From Anaerolineales bacterium (GTDB lineage: Bacteria; Chloroflexota; Anaerolineae; Anaerolineales; UBA4823): 57,472 nucleotides of DNA. The notes beneath the pieces are model-generated. The model was not told the origin of the DNA and ran no database searches. It saw nothing but the letters and a program-made list of their open reading frames with translations. This document shows, piece after piece, positions 36,621 to 46,177 of this stretch; within the stretch, counting starts at the first letter, position 1, and each line of letters starts with the position of its first letter. The stretch covers positions 1 to 57,472 of the forward strand of contig JAFGQI010000100.1 in NCBI GenBank assembly GCA_016935755.1. The letters run 5' to 3'. The translations under genes were made by a program, and so were the position numbers.

Positions 36621-37745
36621 TCATGAAGTCTCGAAGGCTTTCTCGACTTCGCGTAATTCAGACAACAGGTGCCGGCGGGTGGAGGGGCTAAGGCGGGTGT
36701 CCTGGGCTACCTTGGCCTGCTGTTCGCGCGTGGCGCGCACAACAAAGGCCGGCACGAACATGATTCTCCCCGCCGGGATGACTTCAAATCGATGCACCTC
36801 GACGGCTAATTTCTGATCATCAAAATAAGGTAAGCTCAGACTTACCCCCCGGTTAAGGTCCTGGGCTTTGGCGCGCTTCCAGACTGTGCGGACGATTTCC
36901 TGGACTTCATACCTGGCAAGCGCCCGTCCCTGGTTGACCAGCTGCCCGAGAATTCCGTAGCGACGCCGCTGGTATTCATCGTCAGCTACAGTGTATGGTG
37001 CGATTGCCACAGCGGTATGCAAAATGGACAGGTAGCGCTGCATGGAGGCTACGTGGGCTTCTGCTTCGTTGACCGAGCTGACCAGGATCTTTCCCTGATC
37101 ATCAAAAGCCACCCACTGCGGCAAGAAGAACGCTCGCGCGGCCGAGATATAGGGGACCAACAGTTCACCGCGTCCATCTTCAACTTCTGCTTCTTCTGCG
37201 ATGGCATCGGTGATGGCAGTGATGGCTGAATCCACCTCCAGATCGCTACCTGCAGGAATATTAGGTATTTCGTCTTCCGCGTCGACAAGATATGTCACAG
37301 ATTTACCTGCTGGAAGCATAGAGTAAACCATGTGGGCAACAGTGGCGTACCGCAGCAGACCTGCACTTGCTGCAACAGCCGGATTGACTGATTGTTCAAG
37401 CTCAGCCAGGCGCTGCCTCATTGCCGCTCGGATGTCCATACCTGTCAGGCGGTCCATCAGACCCCCTACCAGTTGTTCGCGAAATTCTGCCGGCAGAGGC
37501 GCTGATTGGCCTTCGCCTTTCCGCCCAACCAGGAAAACCACCTTATCAGGCAGAGAAAACCGCAACTGCGACATACCCTGAACCAGCGCATCGGCGACCA
37601 GGGCTGCCTGGGTTTCAAAGAAACGCTGCACCAAGGGGGTTTGGGACTGGTAGAGCTGCTGTTGTGAAATATATTCTTGCCTGAGCTGCACAACGAGCGC
37701 TTCATCTGCGCCAGGTAAAATGTTTTGTTTTGATGGTTTCGCCAT
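36621..37745 (-). CDS. Conserved-type soluble protein of unknown function in the cation cluster
   Basis: 374 residues with no signal peptide, no membrane segment and no domain I recognise. It is helix-rich at the N-terminus (VVQLRQEYISQQQLYQSQ), has a central beta-rich part with LLVPYISAARAFFLPQWVAF and VSSVNEAEAHVASMQRYL, and ends in a basic helical tail. AGGAGTAATGG precedes ATG 37745. It is 12 bp from each neighbour, so it is co-transcribed with the KimA-like carrier, which marks it as a candidate accessory subunit or regulator. Confidence 0.75.
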   Translation of the reverse strand: MAKPSKQNILPGADEALVVQLRQEYISQQQLYQSQTPLVQRFFETQAALVADALVQGMSQLRFSLPDKVVFLVGRKGEGQSAPLPAEFREQLVGGLMDRLTGMDIRAAMRQRLAELEQSVNPAVAASAGLLRYATVAHMVYSMLPAGKSVTYLVDAEDEIPNIPAGSDLEVDSAITAITDAIAEEAEVEDGRGELLVPYISAARAFFLPQWVAFDDQGKILVSSVNEAEAHVASMQRYLSILHTAVAIAPYTVADDEYQRRRYGILGQLVNQGRALARYEVQEIVRTVWKRAKAQDLNRGVSLSLPYFDDQKLAVEVHRFEVIPAGRIMFVPAFVVRATREQQAKVAQDTRLSPSTRRHLLSELREVEKAFETS

Positions 37746-37757
37746 CCATTACTCCTA

Positions 37758-38186
37758 TCATTGCACCTTATCTATTAATTCAACAGGCATACTGAATTTT
37801 GAGGTGAGAACCTGGTAGAGCGGTTGGTTTACCAGGATATGGTTTCGCACCATGTGATCGGCAAAAGCCAGTATGAGATCTCCCTCCTGGTAAACCTGTT
37901 TGACTGCTTTTAACCAGGGGATTTGAAACGCCAAATGATACGAGGCGCCAAACCTGCCATTCTTGGCAATCGACACCAGACGAGTAAACTTATGCAGCGC
38001 AGGAAGATCATCGTCATAGCTGTGGATAACCGTTAATAAAACGATTGAACACTGGTGCTTAGAAGCCAGGTTATAAAAGAACCTGCCCCAAACAAGTTCA
38101 TTGCCAATCTGCTGGTAATTCGGGATCAGAGCCACCAGTCTTTTGGCATTGGGTTGATTTCCAGTTATCCAGAGATTTTGTTTCAT
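37758..38186 (-). CDS. Small soluble protein, possibly universal-stress-protein-like
   Basis: 142 residues. The alternation of hydrophobic strands and helices (KRLVALIPN, CSIVLLTVIHS, GDLILAFADHMVRNHI, MPVELIDKV) looks like a USP/HUP-type alpha/beta fold, without the usual GSHGR motif. It is first in the transport transcript, after the terminator of the regulator pair. KdpD normally carries a USP domain that the local KdpD-like kinase lacks, so this could be the detached sensor, which is speculative. Confidence 0.65.
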   Translation of the reverse strand: MKQNLWITGNQPNAKRLVALIPNYQQIGNELVWGRFFYNLASKHQCSIVLLTVIHSYDDDLPALHKFTRLVSIAKNGRFGASYHLAFQIPWLKAVKQVYQEGDLILAFADHMVRNHILVNQPLYQVLTSKFSMPVELIDKVQ

Positions 38187-38270
38187 ACGTCAACCTCAAA
38201 AATCGAATACACCAGGGGAAAAGTGTAACAAGTCAGGATAAATTAGGCGCTAAGTTTCGAAGCAATTTCA

Positions 38271-38308
38271 TAAAGAAAAAATAAAGACGCCCGAGTGGGC
38301 GTCTTTAT
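38271..38308 (-). terminator. Rho-independent terminator after the KdpDE-like pair
   Basis: On the minus strand a perfect 12-bp stem (ATAAAGACGCCC/GGGCGTCTTTAT, loop ACTC, 38308-38281) is followed by TTTTTCTTTA. It separates the regulators from the transport genes. Confidence 0.85.
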
Positions 38309-38327
38309 GGGTGAGTTTGGGAGGATT

Positions 38328-39026
38328 TCAATCGTCTGCCAAAAAGCGATAACCAATCCCTGGTTCATTGATCAGGTATTTAGGTTGGTCTGGATCATCT
38401 TCCAGCTTCTTGCGTAATTGACGAATAAAAACCCTCAGGTATTCGACACGATCCACATCTGCAGGATCCCATACATGCGAAAGGATCGCCCGATGGGTCA
38501 GCACGCGACCAGGGTTAGCCGCCAGGTAAGCTAGCAGCTTGTATTCAGTAGCTGTCAACCTGACTTCTACGCTATTACGAGTGACACTGCGTTCTACCAG
38601 GTCAATTTCAACTTGACCAGCTCTGATCACCGTATTTGGATTGCTGCCCTGAGTCTGGGCGTAGTGACGGAGAGCCACCCGGATGCGCGCCAGTAACTCT
38701 TCTATTCCAAAGGGCTTGGTCAGGTAATCATCCGCTCCCTTATCCAACGCCACCACTTTTTCGCGTTCGCTGTCCTTCACTGAGAGGATGATGATTGGAA
38801 CTTGCGTCCACTCCCGCAAACGAGAGCAGACCTCTAATCCATCTATATCCGGCAAGCTTAAATCCAAAATGATGACATCCGGAAGATTGGCTGCTGCCAG
38901 AGTCAGACCTTCCTCCCCACGACTGGCAGTGGTTACCCGAAACTGTTTAGAGGTCAAGATCGTGCGCAGAGCGCGTAAGATCTGTGGTTCATCATCTATC
39001 ACCAGGATATGTGGTTGGGTGTTCAT
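38328..39026 (-). CDS. OmpR-family response regulator, KdpE-like
   Basis: 232 residues: receiver domain with acidic pocket DDE (11-13), phosphorylation site VIILDLSLPD (Asp55) and Lys in the KPFGIEELLARI segment, then a winged-helix domain ending LRKKLEDDPDQPKYLINEPGIGYRF, the KdpE pattern. Its ATG overlaps the kinase stop by 4 bp. It probably controls the downstream cation cluster, although no kdpFABC genes are in the window. Confidence 0.93.
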   Translation of the reverse strand: MNTQPHILVIDDEPQILRALRTILTSKQFRVTTASRGEEGLTLAAANLPDVIILDLSLPDIDGLEVCSRLREWTQVPIIILSVKDSEREKVVALDKGADDYLTKPFGIEELLARIRVALRHYAQTQGSNPNTVIRAGQVEIDLVERSVTRNSVEVRLTATEYKLLAYLAANPGRVLTHRAILSHVWDPADVDRVEYLRVFIRQLRKKLEDDPDQPKYLINEPGIGYRFLADD

Positions 39027-40522
39027 TCTTCAGGAAAATTGGGCCTGGCTCCTTTCATTACACCCTCCCAGGCGAGGGGTATAGTAAAAATGATTGCGAA
39101 ACCCTGGGGGAGATTTTCTGCCCAGATGCGCCCACCGTGCGCCTCGACGATCCCCTTACAAATCGAAAGCCCAAGACCAGAGCCAGTCACCCGATCAGCT
39201 GCCGTGACGCGGTGAAATCGATCAAAAATCCGCTCAAGGTCCTGTTCAGCAACCTTAGGTCCCCGGTTGATGACTGATACTTGCAGCCACTCACCATGAT
39301 TAACGCTCGCCTGGATATGGATAGGTGAGCCAGGTGGAGAATACTTGACGCTGTTGCTCATCAAGTTGGTTAGTACCTGCTCAATCTGGAAATAATCCAC
39401 CGCAATGAGTGGGATATCATCCGAGATATCAATTTCAATGATGTGTTCTTGCGTCTGTTGGCGCATGCGGGTCAGTACATCAGCGATGATTTCATTAAAA
39501 GAATTCCAACTTTTTTGTGGTTTTAATGCTCCAGCCTCAATTTGCGCCATGCTCAGTAAATTGCCGACCAGTCGGTTGAGGTGGTCCGCCTCTTCTTCCA
39601 CCACCTCTAAGAGTTCTACCCTGGCAGAAGAATCCCATGGGACTGCCTCGCTCCTCAAGCTGGTCACCGCCGCCTTGATTGTCGCCAGGGGTGACCGCAG
39701 CTCGTGTGAAACCGATGAGAGCAGAGAGGATTTAAACCGATCGCTTTCCTCTAATACTCGTGCCCGGGTAGAGGACTGGGCGAAACGAGCCCGTTCCAGG
39801 GCTAAAACTCCCTGGCTGGCAAAAGTCTGTAATAATCTTTCGTCTTGCATCGAAAATTGTTCCGAGGCTCGCCAAATATGGATCTCTCCCACCAGCCTGT
39901 CCGTCGATTGAAGAGGCACTATCATATCCGGTTTACCAGGCAATGGCAATTCCTGTAAAGCCAATCCCTTGGATTCAAGAAAAACGGTTATGGGTGATCC
40001 GTCAGGCCCATTTTCTACCCTCACCTCCACCCGGCGGGCATGAACTGTTGATAGGGTATGTTCTGCAATCGCATGGATAATTTCGCCCTCCTCCTGTAAT
40101 CCGGTCAGCCTGGCGCTCAACTCATAAAGGCGGATAGCTTCAAATTCGCGATCTCTGGCCTTCTCCTGACCTTGCCTGGCGCGGCCAACAAGCTGGCTGA
40201 TCCAAACAGACAGGCCAAAAAACACAAATAACGCCAGGATATCCTGGGTTTCATGCACAAATAATGAATAATAAGGCGTGGTAAAAAAATAATTCAACCC
40301 CAGGAATGCAAGCAACGAGGCTAAAAAACTTGGACTCAAGCCCCATAAAGCAGCGCTAAACCCCACCGGCAGAAGGTAAAATAATGCAACGGTGGACGAA
40401 TTGATTTGTTCCTGGAAAGGGAACAATATCGCCGTGGTGATCGATGTCACCAGGAATGCTAGCAAATGTCGTCCCCCAAAATGAGCAACTGTACGAAAAG
40501 AAGAAGAATGATCTCCGGGCAT
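39023..40522 (-). CDS. Sensor histidine kinase with KdpD-type membrane domain
   Basis: 499 residues. Residues 15-110 form the four-helix DUF4118 region of KdpD (LGLNYFFTTPYYSLFV), 130-250 a GAF domain, 262-330 HisKA with the phospho-acceptor His273 in SVSHELRSPLATIK, and 370-485 the ATPase with N-box QVLTNLMSNSVKYSP and G-box VTGSGLGLSICKG. The N-terminal KdpD osmosensitive and USP domains are missing. ATG 40522 has no ribosome site; a TATAAT six bases upstream implies a leaderless mRNA. An upstream in-frame TTG at 40552 would overlap the -10 box and -35 region, so I reject it. Confidence 0.93.
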   Translation of the reverse strand: MPGDHSSSFRTVAHFGGRHLLAFLVTSITTAILFPFQEQINSSTVALFYLLPVGFSAALWGLSPSFLASLLAFLGLNYFFTTPYYSLFVHETQDILALFVFFGLSVWISQLVGRARQGQEKARDREFEAIRLYELSARLTGLQEEGEIIHAIAEHTLSTVHARRVEVRVENGPDGSPITVFLESKGLALQELPLPGKPDMIVPLQSTDRLVGEIHIWRASEQFSMQDERLLQTFASQGVLALERARFAQSSTRARVLEESDRFKSSLLSSVSHELRSPLATIKAAVTSLRSEAVPWDSSARVELLEVVEEEADHLNRLVGNLLSMAQIEAGALKPQKSWNSFNEIIADVLTRMRQQTQEHIIEIDISDDIPLIAVDYFQIEQVLTNLMSNSVKYSPPGSPIHIQASVNHGEWLQVSVINRGPKVAEQDLERIFDRFHRVTAADRVTGSGLGLSICKGIVEAHGGRIWAENLPQGFAIIFTIPLAWEGVMKGARPNFPEE

Positions 40523-40528
40523 ATCTTT

Positions 40529-40557
40529 ATTATAACTTCCAATTTTCAACAAACCAA
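40529..40557 (-). promoter_or_regulatory. Promoter of the kinase-regulator pair, probably leaderless
   Basis: TTGGTT (40557-40552), a 17-bp spacer and TATAAT (40534-40529) on the minus strand. Six bases separate the box from ATG 40522, so the message should begin at or next to the start codon. Confidence 0.72.
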
Positions 40558-40570
40558 TCTATGCGACCAT

Positions 40571-40600
40571 TTGCATAATCATCCCCGAATGAGTTATACT
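40571..40600 (+). promoter_or_regulatory. Promoter of the FHA gene
   Basis: TTGCAT (40571-40576), an 18-bp spacer and TATACT (40595-40600); TTGGAGG follows as ribosome site before ATG 40659. It lies back to back with the kinase promoter. Confidence 0.7.
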
Positions 40601-40658
40601 CAATGAGCGGATCAATGAATCCGGCTGAGCAATATCGACTACCCGCTTGGAGGCCAGC

Positions 40659-43547
40659 ATGGTGGAGAACCTTCCGCCCGACCCGATAAATATCGATCAG
40701 GATTTCATTCATATTCTGCTCCCCGATAAAACGGTGCGCAGCTACCGCATGAAATCCAGCGGCATGACGATTGGTCGCAGCCCTGAAAATGATATCATCC
40801 TGGAGTTCACCGGCATATCTCGCCGCCATGCCCAGGTTATCTTCGACGGACAATCCTACCAGGTCAGCGACCTTGACAGCACTAACGGCACCTTTCTCGA
40901 AAACGAACGCCTGGCTGCCAACACCCCGCACGTCTGGCAGCCAGGGGAAAACCTGCGCATCGGTGAAATCTGGCTGCGCTTAGAGAGATCAACCCAGGGT
41001 CAGACCACCACAGCCATCCCGGCAGAGCCAGTCACGCGCCCTATTCCTTCGGCGCCAGCCACGCCCACCCAACCCACTCCGGTCCCCGCTCCTGTTCCAC
41101 AGCAGTCTTATGCCCGTCCAAACGGGGTGCCGGTTGACCCCAGCCAGGTAAAACTGAGCGTGGGCGAGGGCCGTGTGGGAGTTCTGTTGGATACTCCCAG
41201 TTTGGGTGTGGCTCCCGGCAGGAATGCGGAAATCGTCATGACCCTGTTCAACCGCTCTGCGGAACCGGACACCTTCCGAGTTACCATAGATGGCATCCCA
41301 GCCAGCTGGATTCCGCACCCATCCCTTACGGCGAGCATCCCGGGGAACAGCCAGCGCGAAATGCGGATAGAACTCCAGCCGCCCAGAACGCCCGAGAGCC
41401 GCGCCGGACGCCACTCCGTTATGCTGCACGTTGCCAGTCAGCACGCGCCTGATCAGATCGTTGAACTGCGTATGGCGCTCACGATTTCAGCCTTTTCTCT
41501 CTTCATCACTGAACTGCACCCCCGGCAGATCTGGTCGGGTTCAACCGGTCAAATTGTCATCCGCAACCAGGGCAACCTGCCAGAAACATTTACCGTTAGC
41601 TGGGATGACCCACAGCAGGAGCTGGCATTTGACCCGCCCCTGGCCAAGCTCACCGTGCCGCCAGGACATTCTGCCACAGTAGAATTTCGCCCCTCCCAGG
41701 CACAAAGCCGTTGGGTAGGTGGGGAAATCCACCACAACTTTGGGGCTATGGTGAACGCCCAATCTGGCGAGTACCGGACGCTTTCAGGCGAATTCATCAG
41801 CCGGGGTTTGATCCCCTCCTGGGCTCCCACAGCTGTAGCGATTATCTCCCTGGTGATGTGCTGTGTGCTGGTTCTATTCTATGTGCAGCTTACCGCGCCA
41901 GCGCGCCAGGCTCGCCAAACGGACGCCGCCAATCAAACTGCCATCGCTTTGATCGCCCAGGCGACGTACCAATCTATCACTCGGACAGCCCAGGCATTGG
42001 TGAATGTCACCCAGAGCGCCGAACTAGGCGCCACTCAGACCGCAGCCTGGCAGTTGGGTGATACAGATATGGACGGCCTATCCAATGTTCAAGAGGCGCT
42101 TTTCAACACCCGGCCTGATAAGGCCGATACCGACGGGGATGGTTTGAACGATGGCGATGAGGTCAATAACTGGAAAACCAATCCATTGGTCCCTGACTCA
42201 GATGGGGATGGCCTGAACGATGGCGATGAAGCTAAACGAGGTCTGAACCCGCTGAAGCGGGATACCGACGGCGATGGTTTGGAAGATGGCGTCGATCCCG
42301 ATCCGGGGCACGCGCCAACTTCAACCCCTAAACCCCCCGCCACTTTTACACCCACTCCAACCCGTTGGACCAGCACGCCAACGCCCAGCCTGACCGCGCC
42401 AACACCCATTGCGGACCTGGTTGTCAGCGTCAGCAATGGGGTGAATTCAGCCGTCCCGGGCACAAACCTGGCATACACCATCCTGGTCACCAATAAAGGC
42501 CCCGGCGCAGTCGCAAATGTATCGGTCGTTGATAACTTCCCAGCAGTATTTACCAATGTTAACTGGACCTGCAGTTCATCCTCCGGTTCTCACTGTCAGG
42601 CGCCTAATGGATTTGGGAACATCAATGCGCGCGCCGATCTGGCTGCTGGCGGCTCGGTTACATTTACGGCGAATGGGACTGTCTCTGCCAATGCAATCGG
42701 CTTGCTGATCAACAGCGCCAGCGCAAGCGTGCCGGCGGGAACCACTGAGCCGAACTCAGTCGACAACCTGGCTGTGGACACAGATACCCTCACACCTCGC
42801 GTGAGCTTTACCTTGACCAAGACCGATGGTCGCAATACCATCATCCCTGGTCAGAATACCACCTATAACATCGTGGCAACCAATAACGGCCCAAGCGCGG
42901 TTACGGGGGTTAATATTACCGATTTCTTCCCCGCTGAGATCATTAACGTCGTCTGGAGCTGCAGCGCGTCGACGGGCTCGAGCTGTTCCACATCTGGCTT
43001 ACAAAATGGGAATATCAATGTCAACGTAAACCTGACCTCAGGGGGAACTGCGACAATCACTGCCAACGGTACAGTTGCAGCCTCAGCTACGGGGACATTG
43101 ACCAACACGGCTTATCTCTATTCGCCCATTGACCAGGCGACCAATAATAAAACCGCCGTTGACACGACCACGATCACTCCACAGGCTGATCTTTCTATTG
43201 AAGTATCCGCGCCGATCACAGCCGCGGTGAGTGCACCCATCACCTATACCATCACCATCTCCAACACCGGGCCTTCTTACGCCAACAACGTTGTCCTGAC
43301 GGATATTCTACCGGCGGGAACGGTTTTCTTTGCCTCGGCTCCTGGATCACCCACCTGCGCCCTGCTGGGTGACAGGGTCATTTGCAACCTGGGCAGCATG
43401 CTTCCCGGCAGTGTGGTGCAGGTAAAAATCGTCCTGATCACGCCACCTTCCAGTGGGATTATCATCAGCATCATTGATGTAAAATCCAATGAGACCGATC
43501 CACTGCCAGCCAATAACGCAGTTAATTCCAGTGTGCAGATCGAATAA
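40659..43547 (+). CDS. FHA-transmembrane-TSP3-DUF11 envelope protein
   Basis: 962 residues. Order: FHA domain at about 15-105 (MTIGRSPENDIILEF, ISRRHAQV, DLDSTNGTFLENE), a Pro/Thr-rich linker, two Ig-like beta-sandwiches to about 380, one membrane helix at about 388-410 (VAIISLVMCCVLVLFYVQL), an Ala/Thr-rich helical linker, four thrombospondin type 3 Asp motifs (for example DTDGDGLNDGDE) at about 468-550, a Thr/Pro hinge, and three DUF11 repeats to the end. The likely topology has FHA in the cytoplasm, reading phosphothreonine, and Ca2+-binding repeats outside. ATG 40659 is favoured by GGAGG; it may be co-transcribed with the helicase gene 8 bp downstream. Confidence 0.9.
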   Translation: MVENLPPDPINIDQDFIHILLPDKTVRSYRMKSSGMTIGRSPENDIILEFTGISRRHAQVIFDGQSYQVSDLDSTNGTFLENERLAANTPHVWQPGENLRIGEIWLRLERSTQGQTTTAIPAEPVTRPIPSAPATPTQPTPVPAPVPQQSYARPNGVPVDPSQVKLSVGEGRVGVLLDTPSLGVAPGRNAEIVMTLFNRSAEPDTFRVTIDGIPASWIPHPSLTASIPGNSQREMRIELQPPRTPESRAGRHSVMLHVASQHAPDQIVELRMALTISAFSLFITELHPRQIWSGSTGQIVIRNQGNLPETFTVSWDDPQQELAFDPPLAKLTVPPGHSATVEFRPSQAQSRWVGGEIHHNFGAMVNAQSGEYRTLSGEFISRGLIPSWAPTAVAIISLVMCCVLVLFYVQLTAPARQARQTDAANQTAIALIAQATYQSITRTAQALVNVTQSAELGATQTAAWQLGDTDMDGLSNVQEALFNTRPDKADTDGDGLNDGDEVNNWKTNPLVPDSDGDGLNDGDEAKRGLNPLKRDTDGDGLEDGVDPDPGHAPTSTPKPPATFTPTPTRWTSTPTPSLTAPTPIADLVVSVSNGVNSAVPGTNLAYTILVTNKGPGAVANVSVVDNFPAVFTNVNWTCSSSSGSHCQAPNGFGNINARADLAAGGSVTFTANGTVSANAIGLLINSASASVPAGTTEPNSVDNLAVDTDTLTPRVSFTLTKTDGRNTIIPGQNTTYNIVATNNGPSAVTGVNITDFFPAEIINVVWSCSASTGSSCSTSGLQNGNINVNVNLTSGGTATITANGTVAASATGTLTNTAYLYSPIDQATNNKTAVDTTTITPQADLSIEVSAPITAAVSAPITYTITISNTGPSYANNVVLTDILPAGTVFFASAPGSPTCALLGDRVICNLGSMLPGSVVQVKIVLITPPSSGIIISIIDVKSNETDPLPANNAVNSSVQIE

Positions 43548-43555
43548 CCAGCTTC

Positions 43556-46120
43556 ATGTCTGCCAACCGTTTATTGAGTAATTGGCGCGCTGAGCCCTCC
43601 ATCGCGGCCAACATTGCCGAATGGCGCACGATACCGCCCCGACAGGCCATAACGACTCCCCTACCCCCTGATCTGCATCCCGCCCTGATTTATTCATTGC
43701 GGCAGCGTGGCATAGAATCTCTGTACCTGCACCAGGCACAGGCCTGGGAGCACGTCAAAAACGGGGAAAATGTCGTCATTGTGACCGGGACAGCCAGCGG
43801 GAAAACGCTCTGCTACCAGCTGCCCGTTCTCAATCACCTGCTGCATGATCCGCAGAGGCGCGCTTTGTATCTATTCCCGACGAAAGCGCTGGCGCAGGAT
43901 CAACTGGCAGCAGCCAGGAGCGAGCTGTCCATCCCTCACCCATCCGGATACGATCTTCCCGATCTGCAAGTTGCCATTTACGATGGAGATACACCTTCCA
44001 GCACCCGACCGGGCATCCGCAGCCAGGCGCATCTGGTGCTGAGCAACCCGGATATGCTGCACATAGGCATCCTGCCGCACCACACCCGCTGGGCGCAGTT
44101 TTTTCGCCAGCTAGATTATGTCGTCATTGACGAGATGCACGTTTACCGGGGAGTGTTTGGCTCCCATGTGGCTAACGTGCTGCGCCGCCTGAAACGCATC
44201 TGTGCTTTTTATGGCGCACAGCCCAAATTCATTCTGACCACAGCCACCATCGCTAATCCTGGTGAACTGGCGAGCAAACTGATCGAAGAGCAGGTGCACC
44301 TGATTGACCAGGATGGCGCCGGGCGCGGGCCGCGGCACTTCCTGCTCTACAATCCTCCCCTGGTCGACCGCGATCTGGGCTTGCGGCGCAGCGCTCTGAA
44401 AGAAAGCACACGCCTGGCAGACGATCTCCTGGCTTATGGCGTGCAGACCATCATCTTTGCGCGCACCCGCCGCACAGTTGAGATCATTCTCACCTATCTA
44501 AGGGCACACGCCTCCAGCCCCGGCAGTAGATCACAGCACCAGGCGCCTGGTCAGGCGGACGACGAGATTCGCGGCTACCGCTCCGGCTACCTGCCCGGGC
44601 AGAGGCGCAGCATCGAGCAAGGCCTGCGCCAGGGTCAGGTGCGAGTGGTCGTCGCCACCAATGCGCTGGAGTTGGGCATCGATATCGGCAGCCTGGGAGC
44701 AGCTTTATTGGTCGGTTATCCAGGATCCATTGCTGCCACACGCCAGCAGGCTGGCCGCGCCGGGCGCGGGGCAGAATCTGCCCTGGCCGTGCTGGTGGCG
44801 ACCGCCGATCCTTTGGATCAATTTCTCATCCAACACCCCGAGTACCTGTTCGAACGGTCTCCCGAACAGGCCTTGATTAACCCGGACAACCTGCTGATCC
44901 TGCTGGAGCATCTGCGCTGTGCAGCCTTCGAGCTGCCTTTCCGGCGCGGCGACAGCTTCGGCAGGGTTGGCCCCGAGCGCCTCGGCGAATTTCTGGATTT
45001 TCTGGTCGAGCAAAACACGCTGCACACCTCCGGGGATAAATATTTCTGGATGGCAGACCAGTACCCAGCCCAGAATATCTCCCTGCGCAGCGCCTCGGCC
45101 AACCCTGTGCTGCTGCAAGCCCAGGTCGAGGGCAGGGTGGTTACGGTCGGCATGGTAGATCAGCAAAGCGCTCACTGGATGGTTCATCCTCAGGCAATTT
45201 ATCTGCATGAGGGCCAGAGCTATCTGGTGGAAGAACTGGATCTGGAACAAAAAATCGCCCACCTGCAGCGCCTGGACACTGAATACTATACGCAGCCGCG
45301 CCAGGATTCCACGGTCCAATTAGAAGCGAAGTTGGATGAAGCGCCAGCAGTCGGAGCCGTGAAAGCTCATGGCGAAATCCTGGTTACCGTCCAGGTGACC
45401 GGCTACCAGAAGATCAAATGGCACACCCACGAACTATTAGGCATCGGAGCAGTCATTCTGCCGCCGTCCGAACTGCACACAACAGGCTACTGGCTGGCGT
45501 TGAACGAAGCCACCATCGCCAACCTGCGCCAGCAGGGGCTGTGGAGAAACGATCCAAACAACTATGGGCCAAACTGGGCTGCTCAACGTGAGCGTGCCCG
45601 CCAGAGAGATGGCTGCCGCTGTCAGGTCTGCAGCGCAGTGGAACAGAGCCGCAGCCATGATGTCCACCATAAGATCCCATTTCGCAGTTTTACCTCCAGT
45701 GAGCAGGCCAATCTGTTAGAAAATCTGGTTACCCTGTGCCATGCCTGCCACCAGCAGGTTGAGACAGCGGTGCGGGTGCGCAGTGGACTGGCCGGGCTGG
45801 CATATGTCCTCGGCCACCTGGCGCCGTTCTTCCTGATGTGCGATGTAAGCGATCTGGGTGTGCACTCTGACCCCCAGTCGCCCCTGGCAGAGGGCCGGCC
45901 TGCCATCGTGCTCTACGACCAGGTTCCAGCGGGGATCGGCTTCAGCCAACGGCTGTTTGAGCTGCATGATGAGCTGGTCAGGCGGGCCTACGAGCTGGTG
46001 CAGTCCTGTGAATGCAGCGATGGCTGTCCATCCTGTGTTGGACCTGGCGGTGAGGCAGGCCTGGGCGGCAAAGAAGAGACCCTGGCGATATTACGAGCGC
46101 TCACCCAGCCAGATAGATAA
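43556..46120 (+). CDS. mrfA: MrfA/YprA-type DEAD/DEAH helicase with inserted HNH nuclease
   Basis: 854 residues. Helicase lobes carry [15 protein letters not shown] (near 77), [47 protein letters not shown] and QQAGRAGRG. The C-terminal DUF1998-type region ends with the cysteine cluster of Mrf[14 protein letters not shown]. Between them, residues about 665-740, sits a complete HNH motif: CRCQVC (687-692), DVHHKIPF (His704-705) and LVTLCHACH (728-732). B. subtilis MrfA is about 750 residues and lacks this. MrfA-MrfB repair mitomycin-type lesions. It follows the FHA gene by 8 bp and precedes mrfB by 57 bp. Confidence 0.9.
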   Translation: MSANRLLSNWRAEPSIAANIAEWRTIPPRQAITTPLPPDLHPALIYSLRQRGIESLYLHQAQAWEHVKNGENVVIVTGTASGKTLCYQLPVLNHLLHDPQRRALYLFPTKALAQDQLAAARSELSIPHPSGYDLPDLQVAIYDGDTPSSTRPGIRSQAHLVLSNPDMLHIGILPHHTRWAQFFRQLDYVVIDEMHVYRGVFGSHVANVLRRLKRICAFYGAQPKFILTTATIANPGELASKLIEEQVHLIDQDGAGRGPRHFLLYNPPLVDRDLGLRRSALKESTRLADDLLAYGVQTIIFARTRRTVEIILTYLRAHASSPGSRSQHQAPGQADDEIRGYRSGYLPGQRRSIEQGLRQGQVRVVVATNALELGIDIGSLGAALLVGYPGSIAATRQQAGRAGRGAESALAVLVATADPLDQFLIQHPEYLFERSPEQALINPDNLLILLEHLRCAAFELPFRRGDSFGRVGPERLGEFLDFLVEQNTLHTSGDKYFWMADQYPAQNISLRSASANPVLLQAQVEGRVVTVGMVDQQSAHWMVHPQAIYLHEGQSYLVEELDLEQKIAHLQRLDTEYYTQPRQDSTVQLEAKLDEAPAVGAVKAHGEILVTVQVTGYQKIKWHTHELLGIGAVILPPSELHTTGYWLALNEATIANLRQQGLWRNDPNNYGPNWAAQRERARQRDGCRCQVCSAVEQSRSHDVHHKIPFRSFTSSEQANLLENLVTLCHACHQQVETAVRVRSGLAGLAYVLGHLAPFFLMCDVSDLGVHSDPQSPLAEGRPAIVLYDQVPAGIGFSQRLFELHDELVRRAYELVQSCECSDGCPSCVGPGGEAGLGGKEETLAILRALTQPDR

Positions 46121-46177
46121 ATTCCGCTCTCTTTTAACCTGCCAGGCAGCCACCCCCGCGTGATAGAATTCAGCACG

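Noticed and set aside
42134-42290. Repeated Asp-codon DNA segments about 65 bp apart
   Set aside because: They encode thrombospondin type 3 Ca2+ motifs in frame, with variable spacing and no spacers, so not a CRISPR array.
45550-45775. HNH in the helicase as part of an intein or homing element
   Set aside because: No splice-junction residues (N-terminal Cys/Ser, terminal His-Asn) flank it, and the insert is only about 75-100 residues.
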